A DNA stretch of 64,000 nt from Cynocephalus volans. Its lineage: Eukaryota > Chordata > Mammalia > Dermoptera > Cynocephalidae. The stretch covers positions 51,709,001 through 51,773,000 of the forward strand of contig NC_084468.1 in assembly GCF_027409185.1 (NCBI RefSeq), in the 5' to 3' direction. Both the position numbers and the translations under genes were made by a program. Of the stretch, positions 45,576 through 57,330 are shown piece after piece. The notes beneath the pieces were generated by a model. That model was not told where the DNA came from. It made no database searches and was given only the letters and a program-made list of their open reading frames with translations. The stretch's first letter is position 1; the number at the start of each line of letters is the position of its first letter.

Positions 45576-45830
45576 TATAATCTAGAAGGCACTGACACAT
45601 AAAGCACCTAAATATCAATATTTCTCCAGATTTTCTGCTGAAATACTCTTTGAAAAACACCTAAGGAAAAGGAGACAAATGGACCAGCAGCTGAACTACT
45701 GCCTACAAGAAGGAAGGTAAGGGAAAGAAGGTCTAGGTCCAGAGACATTCATCTGAAAATGCCTCCTTGTGATAAAGGCAAGGAGAACATAGTCCACACA
45801 ACAGCTCAAGGTACACAAGGTCAATAAACA

Positions 45831-45921
45831 AGAAAAAGAGAGAGAGGAAGGAAGGGAAGGAAAGAGAGAGAGGAAGGGAGGGAAGGAAAGAGAGAGAGAA
45901 AGAGAAGAAAAAGAGGAATGG
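45831..45921 (+). repeat. Purine (GAAA/GGAA) microsatellite
   Basis: About 90 bp of almost pure purine made of AGAG, GGAAGGAA and GGGA units. The complementary open frame is serine/leucine/proline-rich as a consequence and is not a gene. Confidence 0.95.
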
Positions 45922-48900
45922 GATTCACACAAATTCTTACATTCTAATATGAGAGCTCCACACAAAAGCACAAAGCAATGCACATGAGAATATAATTGGT
46001 TTCACAAATAAGAGGTGCTATCAGTGGCATTGTTTCAACCTGACTGTGCAAGACTAAGTAAGCTTATTGGGAATCATTTAGCAAAAGCATGAAAGTGTCA
46101 GTCAAAGAGTAAATAGACATAAAGTAGGAATGCTGTTGCTGTTTTTATCCGAGAGTGGCATTACAATAATGCTAATGGAATATTATAAAGGAGTTGTACA
46201 AATTGTATTCACGGCTTGCTTTCTTATGCTGCAGGTGTGTGTTGAGAAATAGAGAGTGAGCTGGACCATAAAACATTCTGTTCTCAAGAGATCTTAAAGC
46301 ACAAAACAGCAAAAACTGCTCAGGAAGGGGGTAGGTAAAGGTCTGCATCAGTCTCTCAAAGACAGGAATAACCACTGGCAGGAGGTCCATCATTGTCCCA
46401 GTATAGATTTAGCTCAGAGGGAAAGATACTTTCTAGTTGCTAGGTTCTCCAACAGAATCTTTTTTTCTTCTTTTCCTGTATTTATATAGTTAAATCAATC
46501 TCATTCCACAAATGATTGGAGGTTGCTAAGTCCTGGGGAATTCTTAAAGGAGATAATCCTACCAGTCTGTCTGTGATTCAAAAACATATACTCTTCCTAT
46601 AGACCCAGATACCTTTTATCACGCACAGCAACTCCAGAAAATATAACTCAACATTTCCTTTAACTATTTCAAATGTTGAATGAGTTTGGCCTAGAAAGAA
46701 GAATGACGACCAAGAAGCATGGCCAGTGGGCAAGAGGAGGAAACTAGGACCATAAAGAGAGATGAGTGAAAGCATCTCACTTTCTCTTAGGGCAGGGCTT
46801 GGAAGGGAGGCCTATTGTTCAAAGAATAGTGCTCAAAGAGGTCATGGTTGGTTTCAGCAACCACCAAGGACTGAGAAACTCTAACCAGGCAAATAGAGAC
46901 ACAAATCAAAGGTTCACAGAAGCAGGCAAGACTAGAAGTCAGGTCTATTACAGAGTCTTGGCATCAGGATATCGGACCATACAGAAGATACCAAACAGGT
47001 AATGACTACACAGGAACCAGCTATTGCTTCTTATGATATGGTAATACCAAAAACTCATCAGAGTCTTATGGTCCTTTTTAGGTCGGCAATACAGGACAAG
47101 GCTTACCTCCTTGAGGAAATTAGTACTTAGCAGTACAGGAAGACAGAATGGAGCCAAGTGATGAAGACAATATTGAAGGTGTAGACCAAGTAGACATGTA
47201 GATCTGAGAAATTCATTTTAGACCTATCAGATCCTGAGAAAATAGTATTAAAACTATTTCTAGACCCTACCACATCAGTGGGATTGAAATTCTAAATGTG
47301 TTGCTGGTGTTCACCAACATGAGTTCAGGAACTAAGCAAGGCTGCATCTTCCCATGAAGGGCAGGGAAGACCACAGCTGAGCAGAAATGGAAGATACATA
47401 CATTGCCAGCAGCCCACAGATGTCACAAAACCTGTCTTTGTTCTGGGTCGACAAGGCCCTTCACATCACACACACCTACATTCTGATGCCCAGAGAGAGT
47501 GATAGGGTGAAAACCAGAAAGTTCAAGCTGTTCTTCTCTATATTTTTCCCCCCTAGAGATTTTTTTCCCTAGATGAACTAAATTTAGCCATTTAGATTGT
47601 GTCCTGGAACATATCAAGATCGTTCTGGGTTTTTACTAGTGATGTTATTAAGTTCTATTGCTTCTGTTTCTCTTTGTTAACAGACTAGTTTTTATTCAGG
47701 ATTATTTATAACCAACAATTCAGACTTTCAACAGTGAACTCATTACATTCATACTAAACTAAGCAGCACAGTTCTCTTTTTAAAATACGAATGAATTAAA
47801 TGAAATAATATTTTAATTTTATAATTTACTAATACCAGAAACCATCAAATTGCATCTATTTCTTTTATTACTAAAGATTGCCATACTTTGGGAAAAAGTA
47901 ATCCAAAGATCTATAATTAAAACATTAAAGTTTGCCTTCCTTCAACATTGCAGTCAGGAGTTAACACTATTGATAGATTGGTGTTTATCTTTTTAGACAT
48001 ATTTTTGAAAGTCGAGAATTAAGAAGTAAAGTGGATTTTAATAGTTTTCCAATTTGTGCACTTATAAGAATCATGTAAGATGCTATTTACAATATAAATT
48101 TTTGTGATTCACTTTCAAAAATTCTGATACAGTAGATCTGGGATGTGACCTAAGAATATGCATTTCAAGCATTAAAAGGATTCTTATCATGTACTCTAAG
48201 ACCACATTTGGTCAAGTATTAAACTTCCAGCTATTGGTTCGGTGTTTTTATTAATATTTCTACATATTTTAATGTTGTTCAGTTACATTCATTTTCACCA
48301 TTTTTCAAAAATGTATTCATTTTGTGACTTTCATAATATATTATTTGTGTAATAGTCTCTAAACATTTATGTTTCCCTTCAGAAAAACAGAAAATCATGT
48401 TTTAATTGAGCTGTGAACTTGGAGGCAAGCCTACTAGAACTCATAGGAAAAGGTGTTTCTCTGTTTTCCTTTTTATCAGTTTACAATTACTGATTCCTCC
48501 TATATTCACACATTTTATGGTTGAACTAATTTAATCCCAGTCTCAAGACATTCATAAAGACAGAGAGATTAGACAAAGTAAAAGACAACTAAATGTGTTT
48601 TTCCCCTCTGATGAAACTTAAACGAGAGCTACTTAAGTTAATTATAAACTGTCAGTGATTAAAAAAAAAACAACTAGAAATTCATTTTATTGATGAGAAA
48701 TAGACAAACAAGAAACACTGTGCTCCCTTATAGTCACCATTAACACTTTTAAAGCAATTAAAAAGTAGTCCATTAAAGACTACAGGTGATTTGTAATGTA
48801 AGTTGGACATTGTTGTCATCGGGGTCAGTCAGGATAGATTTTCATTCAATTACCTACACATCTTGCTCCCCAAGGATACCTGAAGGAGTCATCTGTACCA

Positions 48901-49261
48901 AACTCCTCAGTGATTTTTAACTTGAAGTTCATTAGCTCAGTGGCAGATTGATGTATTGCACTTAAAATACACTCAAATGTCATCTTTTAAAAATCTACTA
49001 ACACAGCCTTATACTATGTAGTTAAATTCAATCATTCAATTTAGCTTTTGGTTCTTTAAAGAAATTACTTTCCTTTATCAAATTCAAGCTGCAAGGCTGC
49101 CAGAAAAGGTGTTAATCATGTCATTTACTACCATTAATGGAGGCTTTGTTTTCATCCAGTTCTCTCTACAACTTCCTTCTGCATCATTTTTTTTTTCTAT
49201 CCAGAGTGTTCCACTGTATAATTACTTCCTGAAAGTAACTTATGTGCATTAGGAGGCATAT
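45922..49261. other. Mostly unique sequence
   Basis: No gene recognised in 3.3 kb. Parts of 46780-47160 look repeat-like but I cannot name them. The stretch 48790-49190 is repeat-poor and could be conserved noncoding sequence, a weak impression only. Confidence 0.35.
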
Positions 49262-49700
49262 TAAACAATCAATCAATAAATATTTATTGAATGTCTACTA
49301 TAGGCCCTGAAAGAAGAAGACCTATGCCCTTTACTCAAAGAACTTATCATCTTATTGGCAAAACATGATTTATACACATGAAATGATTAAAGGGCCATAA
49401 AATAAAATAAAGTGCTAACTTCTGTGGTTCACAGAATTATATGCTACTGAAGTTCGACTATAGGAATGGAGTCAGAGGATTTAAGCTGGGCTCCAGGAAT
49501 AGGCAGGGTTTTGGTAGAAGAGACAAAAAATCATCACAAAAGACTGAAAATGGTGTGAGTACAGAAGGTGGGCTCAGAAGCAAGAAAGAGCATGGCCAGT
49601 GTGAGGTAGAGAGAGCAGCCAGCCTGCCTGGACTGGGAGCTTCATGTTGAGAAACAGTAGGAGATAAAATAGACTGGATAAAAGAAGAATAACATTGATT
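49262..49700 (-). mobile_element. L2 LINE 3' fragment
   Basis: AATCAATAAATATTTATTGA, ATGTCTACTATAGGCCC, then a body with GAAAGAGCATGGCCAGTGTG and GTAGGAGATAAAATAGA follow the reverse-complement L2 order. The 69-codon plus frame and 92-codon minus frame are incidental. Confidence 0.68.
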
Positions 49701-50059
49701 AGACTGTCCTGCTGTAAAACAAAACAAAAAATACAAGACTGTCTCTGATCTCTAAAAGTTTACATTCCTTACAGAATGATAATATTCTAAGAGTATTTCA
49801 TCTGTCTCTTCAAGTTGTTCACCTACAGAATTTTTCTGTCCTTAAATTTGATTCATTGTCCACCATCACTTGATTTGCAGGCTACCAGGGAAGAATTTAA
49901 ATTCGACTTTGATTGTTAAAGCCTTTATCTTTATAGGTTCCAAAGAGATAAGGATAGATTTAACTCAGTGTAAGCAGTCACTGACTGGACATTATTACAA
50001 TATCCACACACATGTTGGGGCCCAGATTCTGTATTGTTTTTCTAATAAAGAATAATTCC
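49701..50059. other. Unannotated sequence
   Basis: No recognised feature. Confidence 0.35.
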
Positions 50060-50205
50060 CTGTGAGAATTATGAATTGGGAATTATAACAATTCATAATT
50101 AACAATTGTTAAATTATTAAATTAAATTGTTAAAATTTAACAATAATTGTTATTAAATTTAATTGTTAAATTAAATTGCTATTTTTAATTAAATTACAAT
50201 TAATT
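50060..50205. repeat. AT-rich palindromic patch
   Basis: Nearly pure A/T with strong dyad symmetry. AATTATGAATT (50067-50077) pairs with AATTCATAATT (50090-50100). TTAACAATTGTTAA (about 50099-50112) is self-complementary. Repeated TTAAATTGTTAAA motifs follow. It could fold into hairpins. Confidence 0.85.
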
Positions 50206-51149
50206 GAGAATATTTCAATCATACCTTAAATGGATTTACAATGCAAATGGTTTTGTTTTTTTTAAGTTTGGATTTGACCATCAATATCTCATTACCTAGG
50301 AAGTTAGAAAATCTCTTCCCCTCTTTTTTTTTTTTTTTTTTTTTTTACTGTCCTCTTTTTGAATGTGAGACTTGATTTATAGTTCTTTGCTATTCTGCTC
50401 TTCTATTTTCTTGCTCAGTGTCATGCAGGAGGTTTGCAGAGACGCTTGGCAGTGATACATAGTCTAGTTAATCCAGACATTTGGGCTTTGTGACCTGCCT
50501 GAGAATCCTATCAACCCCATTCTCACTGTCCTTCACACTTTCTCTTGTGCTGTTCTGATTATGTATATATAAGTGTTTGGTAAAAGTGTTGGTTGCCAAT
50601 TTAAACTATTTATTGTCTCAACTGCTTCAGCTGCTGCTGGATTTCTGAACTCAATCTGCCAGTAACTTCCATGCAGCACATGTTCACTGAAGTTTTAATT
50701 ACTGTTGCCAATTGCTGAACTCTTTGTACACATTCACAATTCATTGTGTTCCCCCCTTAGTAGTGTTTCTGGCATCTGCCCTAACTGCTGGATTTTCTGG
50801 TATGGAGAGGTTCAGCAATTCTCTTTACAAACTCTCTGCCCAGTGGGAGGTGCTATTATTTTACTTTATTTGGAGAAATTGGCTGTTCCCCCAGGAAACA
50901 AACAAAATCGCTGTCTTTTATATTTCCTCATTTTCTCACTCTGACTAAAGTCAAAAGTTATGCCTACAAGCTACAAGGGTAGCAGGAAATATTTCTGTTT
51001 TATTTTAAACCACAGTCTTTCCCTAAATGTGGCTGTAAAATCCAACTTCACAGAATTGAGAACTAGTTAATAGCTAAAGTTGCTTGAGCACTTAAATGCC
51101 AAATTGTATGGTAAATATTTTACATGATTAATTTCAACTAATTTCCACA
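50206..51149. other. Unannotated sequence with a T-run
   Basis: A poly-T run at about 50324-50346. The rest is unrecognised. Two overlapping frames at 50705-50948 look fortuitous. Confidence 0.35.
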
Positions 51150-51255
51150 ACTAACTTATGAAATAGGTAATATTATACCCCTTATTCAGATAAGAAAACT
51201 GAAGTTTACAAAAGTTAAAGAAATCTTCCCAAGTTAACAAAACTTGGGATTTAAA
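51150..51255 (-). repeat. MIR SINE fragment
   Basis: AACTTATGAAATAGGTAATA, CCTTATTCAGATAAGAAAAC, TTTACAAAAGTTAAAGAAAT and AACAAAACTTGGGATTTAAA are the worn complement of a MIR. Confidence 0.6.
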
Positions 51256-51479
51256 TATATAGAGATAGATAATAGGTAGTAAAGAAACTACCAGATGCCA
51301 ATTTCTTTACTTCTATGTTACAGTCCCTGTCAGGTCATCAGTGACTTAGAGCAAAGAATCAATTTAGAGTAAAATTGAAAACTCCTTGTCCAGAACCATT
51401 ATTTTTAGAAGATGTGAAACATCATGACAGCTTAGGACAAGAAGAAAATCATGCACTTTAACTTCTGCATATGTATTAA

Positions 51480-51930
51480 TTAGAATAGGCACAACTATTG
51501 TTACTAATAGAACCAAGCCTTGCTCAAATATAATAGAAGTTCATTGCATATTAACATAACAGTCCAAGGGGAAGAGTTTAAGGCAGCAGGATGGTTCTCC
51601 CTCCATGCTGTTATTTAGGGACTCAGACTGACAGGGTTTGATCACTTATAATATATAGCTTCCAGTGTCCCTCTGGTCACCTTTGATTATCATCATTCCA
51701 ACCCAAAGAAAAGTGAGAAAGAATATGGAGGGGCGTATCTGGGAGTTTTTATAGCCAGCCTCAGAAGTGGCCCATATTACTTCTATTCACTTAACCACTG
51801 GAAGAACATAGTCTCATGACTACACTTTAAATGCAAGAAAACTTAGGAAATGTCATGTAGCTGGCCAGCCATCTGCCCAAGACTTCCATTACAGTGGGTG
51901 AAAGGAATAATAGGTTCTGAAGGACAAATA
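51480..51930. repeat. Unnamed old interspersed repeat, copy A
   Basis: Contains TATCTGGGAGTTTTTATAGC, CAGCCTCAGAAGTGGCCCAT and CATGACTACACTTTAAATGC, a pattern shared in part with 54250-54490. I recognise the pattern as a common mammalian repeat but cannot name it. Confidence 0.45.
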
Positions 51931-52189
51931 GCCATCTCCAGCACAATCTAACTCTCTGACCCCCAAATATCTGTACACACATAAAACAGATTCACTCGCT
52001 CCCCAAGGAAACAATTCAAAGTCTTATCCTGTGGCTGCTTCCAGTCGGAAGCCCAGGGTCTTTGGAAAGGGAAGCTTCTCCACCAGGGCTGGATGTTTTC
52101 CTTCATGGTACAGAAACCTATAATGAAGGTCTTCTACATTAGCCCAGTCAATATGCATTAATGGAGCAGAGTAACCACAATAAAAATAC
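51931..52189. other. Unannotated sequence
   Basis: No recognised feature. Confidence 0.35.
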
Positions 52190-52985
52190 CTGTTCCAAAA
52201 GGGAAAAATATGTGGAGCAACTGAAACTCTCATTTATTACTGGTGGGCATATAAAATGGTACAGCCACTTTGGAAAACCATTTGGCAGTTTTTTACAAAA
52301 GTAAACATACACTTGCCACATGATCCAGCAATCACACTCCTTGGTATTTACCCACATGAATACTTCCAAAAGCACATAGATCTGGATGCAACCAAGATGT
52401 CCTTCAAAAGCTGAATGGATAAACAAACTGTGGTACATCTATACAGTGTAATATTATTCAGTGATTTAAAAAAATGAACTATCAAGCTACAAAAAGTTAT
52501 GGAGGAACATTTAATGCAGATTGCTAGGTGAAGAAAAGCTACTTACTGAATGACTATAACTATATGGCATTCAGGAAAAGGCAAAATTATGGTGACAGTA
52601 AAAAGATCAATGATTGCCGGGGGGACTGGGAAGTGGGAGGAAGGAAGGGATGAATAGAACAGAGCGCAGGGAATTTTTAAGGCAATGAAACTATTCTGTA
52701 TGTTACCTGTCATACATGCATGGTGGATACATGTCATTACACATTTGTCAAAACTCATAGAATGTACAACACACAGAATGAATCCTAATGTAAACTATGG
52801 AATTTAGTCAATAATAATATATCAATATTGGCTCATTGGTTGAAACAAATGTACCACACTAGTGGAAGATCTCAATAATAGAGGAAACGGTGTAGAAGGA
52901 GTGAGGTGTATGTGGGAATTCTCTGTACTTTCTGCTCAATTTTTTCATAAAACTAAAACTGCACAGAAAATAAAATCTATTAATA
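52190..52985 (+). mobile_element. Old L1 3' fragment (L1M-type)
   Basis: The order CTCATTTATTACTGGTGGGC, ATAAAATGGTACAGCCACTT, TGGAAAACCATTTGGCAGTT, CCAGCAATCACACTCCTTGG, AAACAAACTGTGGTACATCT and a CTGCACAGAAAATAAAATCT end follows the end of ORF2 and 3' UTR of an old L1. It has many stops and is far more diverged than the L1 at 37521. Confidence 0.9.
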
Positions 52986-53464
52986 TTTTTTTAAAGGGGG
53001 AAAGGGGCGCTGGGAAACGTGCAGGAATCACAGTATACTGAAACAACACATTCCTGCTAGGCTGGCATGGTGCAAGCCCGTGCCCTGGGTGGTGGAGAGA
53101 GTCCCCACACTGGGTATGATTCTGCTCTCTGTGAGAAGCTTCCTTGTTTATGATCCTCAGAAGCCCTTGGACTTAACCTTCCGAGGGGTTCTTCCTTCTC
53201 TGTTGTCTTCTATGGCACGTCTATATGAGCATTGGAGTGTGTGCCCTTTTTCAGGGATGGTAGTTTCTACAACCCACTTCTTGTTCATGATAGTTGATGG
53301 TTTAAGGATTACTTTGTAGGTCAAAGAACCCAAAGCTTTCTCAGGTGAGATTTATGGTTTCTTTGAGAGTTTAATTCTGTCAAAAACTAACTAGGTTTCT
53401 GATTTACTTCTTGTCCCTTCCAATGCCAGTGACCACACCCAAAATAATTTCTTAGGTATTTTTT
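52986..53464. other. Unannotated sequence
   Basis: No recognised gene or repeat. A 79-codon frame at 53080-53319 has no known domain. Confidence 0.35.
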
Positions 53465-53473
53465 CAGTCTGTG

Positions 53474-53633
53474 GTGTTTTTTTTGTTTGTTTGTTTGGGT
53501 TTTTTTGTCTTTTTTGTGACCGGTACTCAGCCAGTGAGTGCACCAGCCATTCCTATATAGGATCCGAACCCGCAGCGGGAGCGTCGCTGCGCTCCCAGCG
53601 CCGTACTCTCCCGAGTGCACCACGGGCTCGGCC
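53474..53633 (-). repeat. CYN-like tRNA-derived SINE, long form
   Basis: This is the complement of the SINE at 31957-32104: GTGACCGGTACTCAGCCAGT, a TATATAGGATCCGAACCC B-box complement, and ACCACGGGCTCGGCC at the head. The T-rich side (about 53478-53516) is the complement of its tail. CAGTCTGTG repeats on both sides (53465-53473 and 53634-53642). Confidence 0.85.
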
Positions 53634-53642
53634 CAGTCTGTG

Positions 53643-54249
53643 TTTTTAATTTTAACTTCCCTGCACTGTGTGTGTGTGTGCATGCAAACTTAATGAAAGC
53701 TAACCAAAGGCCATCTAAAACAGTTGGGTGGGAAAATATCACCCTTCGTCTGATTTTTGCTGCAAGCCTAATTACCTTAATTTAACCTAGACATCTTATT
53801 GAGGCTTTGCATTTGAAAACTTCTTAAATCTTATTTCCTGTTTGGGTTTCAGAAGCAGTTAACTTTTTCAACCCTGTGAGGCCCTTCATCTCTGGATTCC
53901 CTCTCTACCCTTCAATCTCTGTGCACAAACTAGCCAATTCTTGTAATTCCTTACTTGAAGCAATGAATAACAGCCAACATGTATAAACATTCAGCTCTTT
54001 CCAACAACTACACCTATAACTATATGAGCATGTGGTCCACATTCCAAGTTATAGTTGGAGTTAGTTTTAATAAATGTCAATGTTTTGCCATAATATAATA
54101 TATTTCTCCAACTTTTCAGTCTATGACACCACTGTCCAAACATTAATTTCTGGATTGTTTACAAGCGATAAATTGGTTGCACAAACATCAAAAATTCAGT
54201 GATTTTTTTTTTTAATGTGTCTTTCTTATATAAAAGTCTAGGAAGGGGG
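53643..54249. other. Unannotated sequence
   Basis: No recognised feature apart from a short (GT)n at about 53667-53680. Confidence 0.35.
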
Positions 54250-54490
54250 TTCCAATACAACCCTGGCTTTTCTCTATGCAGCCATTCGGGGATTAGTTTG
54301 ATGGCTATTGTGTCATTTTCAACACATGAGTTCCAAGATCTCTCTGGTTATTGTCATTTTGATTAGGCCGAAGGAAAAAAAGGCACGGCAAAATACTCAG
54401 AAGGCTTGTGGGCCAGGCCTGCCAGTGAAACACATCTCTTCTACTCCCATTCCACCAGAAACAACCCAGTCACGTGGCAATATCCATCTG
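54250..54490. repeat. Unnamed old interspersed repeat, copy B
   Basis: Contains CATTTTCAACACATGAGTTC, CAAGATCTCTCTGGTTATTG, GTGGGCCAGGCCTGCCAGTG and AACCCAGTCACGTGGCAA. It matches the same family as 51480-51930 in part. Not named. Confidence 0.4.
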
Positions 54491-55144
54491 CAGAGGAAGC
54501 AGAAGACTGTAGTGTGGCTGGCCAAAGGTTTGCTGAGCACCTCCATTCCAATGGAAAAAGGAAGAATACATCTTAAGAGACAGCAATATTGGTCCTTAGC
54601 CCCAGCCTAACTTCACAGAATAGTGACTGATTACCTCCAGCACCACATAGGAGGGTGTCAATCCACCTCTAAGTCCAGGCACCAAAACAGTCATTTGGTC
54701 AGAATGAAAAAACAATTCCCCTTCCATTATCAGTTAAAAGTTCCCCTTCTAATTGTCTGTCTCAGCATCTTCCTCTGCTTTATCAAGACAGCTATGAGTG
54801 AGAAAGCTAACTGAAGAAAAACTGTCTTCCAGAAACAGGCAATCGCATCAGAGCATAATAGTGAACTTTGCTATATGCATCTGGGTTAATCATGTTTAGG
54901 GAATCAGCAGCCTTTCCATGTTGCACTTGCAGCTTCATACTTCAAATGATCATACTTGAAATTCATTCTGCAGTCTTCTGTCCAGCCAAAGTACCCACAT
55001 CTCCAGGAAGAACAAAAATTAGGTTACTGGCACTGTGCAGTCTCAATCCAGACAAATAAAATATATCCTTTAAAAATTATTGACATTCTCAAAAACATCA
55101 TTGTTACTAATATTAAACTGCTTAATAGATGTGAGACACCAATC
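54491..55144. other. Unannotated sequence
   Basis: No recognised feature; frames are short. Confidence 0.35.
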
Positions 55145-55250
55145 TTAGAGGTTGCTTGCATTACCTTATTTCATCTTCACAAATATTGTCCCCATTTTAC
55201 TGAGGAGAAAACTGATGCAAGGGGAAGTTCATTAACTTAGACAGGTATAG
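55145..55250 (-). repeat. MIR SINE fragment
   Basis: TTGCATTACCTTATTTCATC, TCACAAATATTGTCCCCATT and TTACTGAGGAGAAAACTGAT are the complement of a MIR end. Confidence 0.6.
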
Positions 55251-56392
55251 GCAAAATCACACATTAGCAAACAGAACACTTAGCTTCACAGTTCAAAATG
55301 TTTTCATTTGGGTTAACAATTACATTGTATTTTTCTCCAAGAACAATGCATAATTCATAAGTGGTTCTTGCTTTACATTTGTGCAACTAAAGACCCATTC
55401 AGGAGGTTTTCCCAGAGTGAAGTAACAATCAGCTCTGAAGGAGTATTCAAGTCATTACCCCTGCTTGTAGCTTTTATATGACAGTTTTTACATGTTCTAT
55501 CTATGAAAATTTTAGGACACACGCTTAGAAAACCTCGCAGGTGTAAAGTGTTGCTCAGAAGCAGTCTTAGCCTCATCCCATTAAACACTGCTGTCATCTA
55601 AAACTACTTGTTCACATTCCACACTTACCAAGCAACCTTCTGATTGTGATTTGGTTTCCCCTGTGGTTCTGCAACAGGGAAGAATGTGCTGATCAAGAGG
55701 ATTTTATAGTTTTTATGGTTTCTGTGACAACACTCTCTCATATAAAATTAATAGATGGCTTGGATTATAATGTGGCTTTCCATGCAAATCACTAAGAGAG
55801 AAAAAAATGAAACAATCATGCAAATTTGGGTGTTCTCAGCAACAATAATTAGATTTACCACTGAAAATCAATAAGTTGATATTTTGTGATCTAGGAAAGA
55901 GGACTGATCAGTGAAACTAGAAAGCTTCATTGGCCATGTTGTTTGGTTCAAAGTTAGTAGGATAATAGTGAAAGGTGAGAAGATGATAGGGAAAAAAAAG
56001 AAAAGCAATGAAAAGACTGGAAATTAAATTGTGCAAAATTCAAATTTGACACAGGTGTTGATAAGGAGAAACTAGGATTTTGAGGAAGATGGGCATTTGG
56101 TCAAACTAAGGGAGTATATGTTACATTTTTATAGAGCAAAAAGAAACTTTTAGAAGACAATCCATAAGAAATTAGTTTGAAATTTCCTGTATGATATTGT
56201 TTCAGCTCAGGCACTAACAGGAATGAAGAAATTGAATTCAACTAAAATCAGTGTAGGGGGGGAAACTGAAAAAGCAATGGCTAATACAATATTTCATATT
56301 TGAAAGCAATGGGAAATGGGTGTGTTTCCAACAGTGATGAAAAAGTCAAGTGGAAAAGTTTTTGTTTTCTGAAAAGTTGTTCCTCTCTCTGT
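55251..56392. other. Unannotated sequence, repeat-poor
   Basis: No recognised gene or repeat. Two octamer-like ATGCAAAT cores (about 55783 and 55820) and several TAAT cores lie in the repeat-poor stretch 55620-55880. Confidence 0.35.
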
Positions 56393-56700
56393 TCAGGTAT
56401 TGATGCAATTCATTCTGACAGATATTTGTTGAACACCCCATGAGCCCAGTGCTATACTAAGTGCTGGATAAAATATAAGAGAAAAATAAAAATGGTTCCA
56501 GTCTATATGAAGTTTAAAATATTATTGAACAAATACGACAAATGCAGATAAAACAGTTTCACAACAAAAAATCTATAAAAATGAGTGATAAACATTGCAA
56601 GCTCGATAGGTACTCAGAGAAGAAAGACAACAAGGCAGACTAGAGTTGGGAGAAAAATTCTTGTAGGAAAGAACATTGGGTATGAGTACTTCATGAATGC
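56393..56700 (-). repeat. L2 LINE 3' fragment
   Basis: GACAGATATTTGTTGAACAC, CCAGTGCTATACTAAGTGCT and GGATAAAATATAAGAG match the reverse-complement L2 3' end. Confidence 0.6.
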
Positions 56701-57237
56701 TTTTAGGCATCAGCATCACAGGACACAACAAAATAGCTACATCGTATAAAGGTTGCAGGAGAAACCTTTGGAAACATTATAGTCTGCCTTCCCTCATGCC
56801 CAAAATTATGTCTTATATAAAATTATGTCTTCTCAAAATCATTTTAAATTGGACAGTTCTATGTCTAAAAGGGGAAGATAAGTGACCGGAGAATTCATCT
56901 ATTAGATATGCTCAGGTGACCCTCAATGATTAAAACTTTGAGGATGGGTGACAAATTTCGAACACACACACACACACACACATACACAAACTTAGGAAAA
57001 TTAAATACATTGAAAACCCTAGAGCACAGGTGGTACTCTAGCAGTTCTCCTTGGTATGTTTTGATTGCCTGCCAAAAGGGGATCCACAGAATTACTAAAC
57101 ATTTTTAATTGGTTTCTAACATCTGAAAATCAAAATGTCTCAGCTAAAAATTTGGATTCCTAACTCACATATTTAAAAAATCTGAAGATCTGATAACACT
57201 ATGGCTGCATTCTTACATACAAACAATTTAGTCTTTC
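56701..57237. other. Unannotated sequence with (AC)n
   Basis: A short (AC)n run at about 56962-56981. Otherwise unrecognised. Confidence 0.4.
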
Positions 57238-57330
57238 TTTTAACAAATATTCATTGAGCTCTGACTATGGGCCAGGTACCACTGAGAATATATCAGAGAA
57301 CAGCAGCAAAAATAGAAAGAAAAAGGGAAA
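57238..57330 (-). repeat. L2 tail fragment
   Basis: TTTAACAAATATTCATTGAG, CTCTGACTATGGGCCAGGTA and ACCACTGAGAATATATCAGA show the reverse-complement L2 3' end. Confidence 0.6.
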
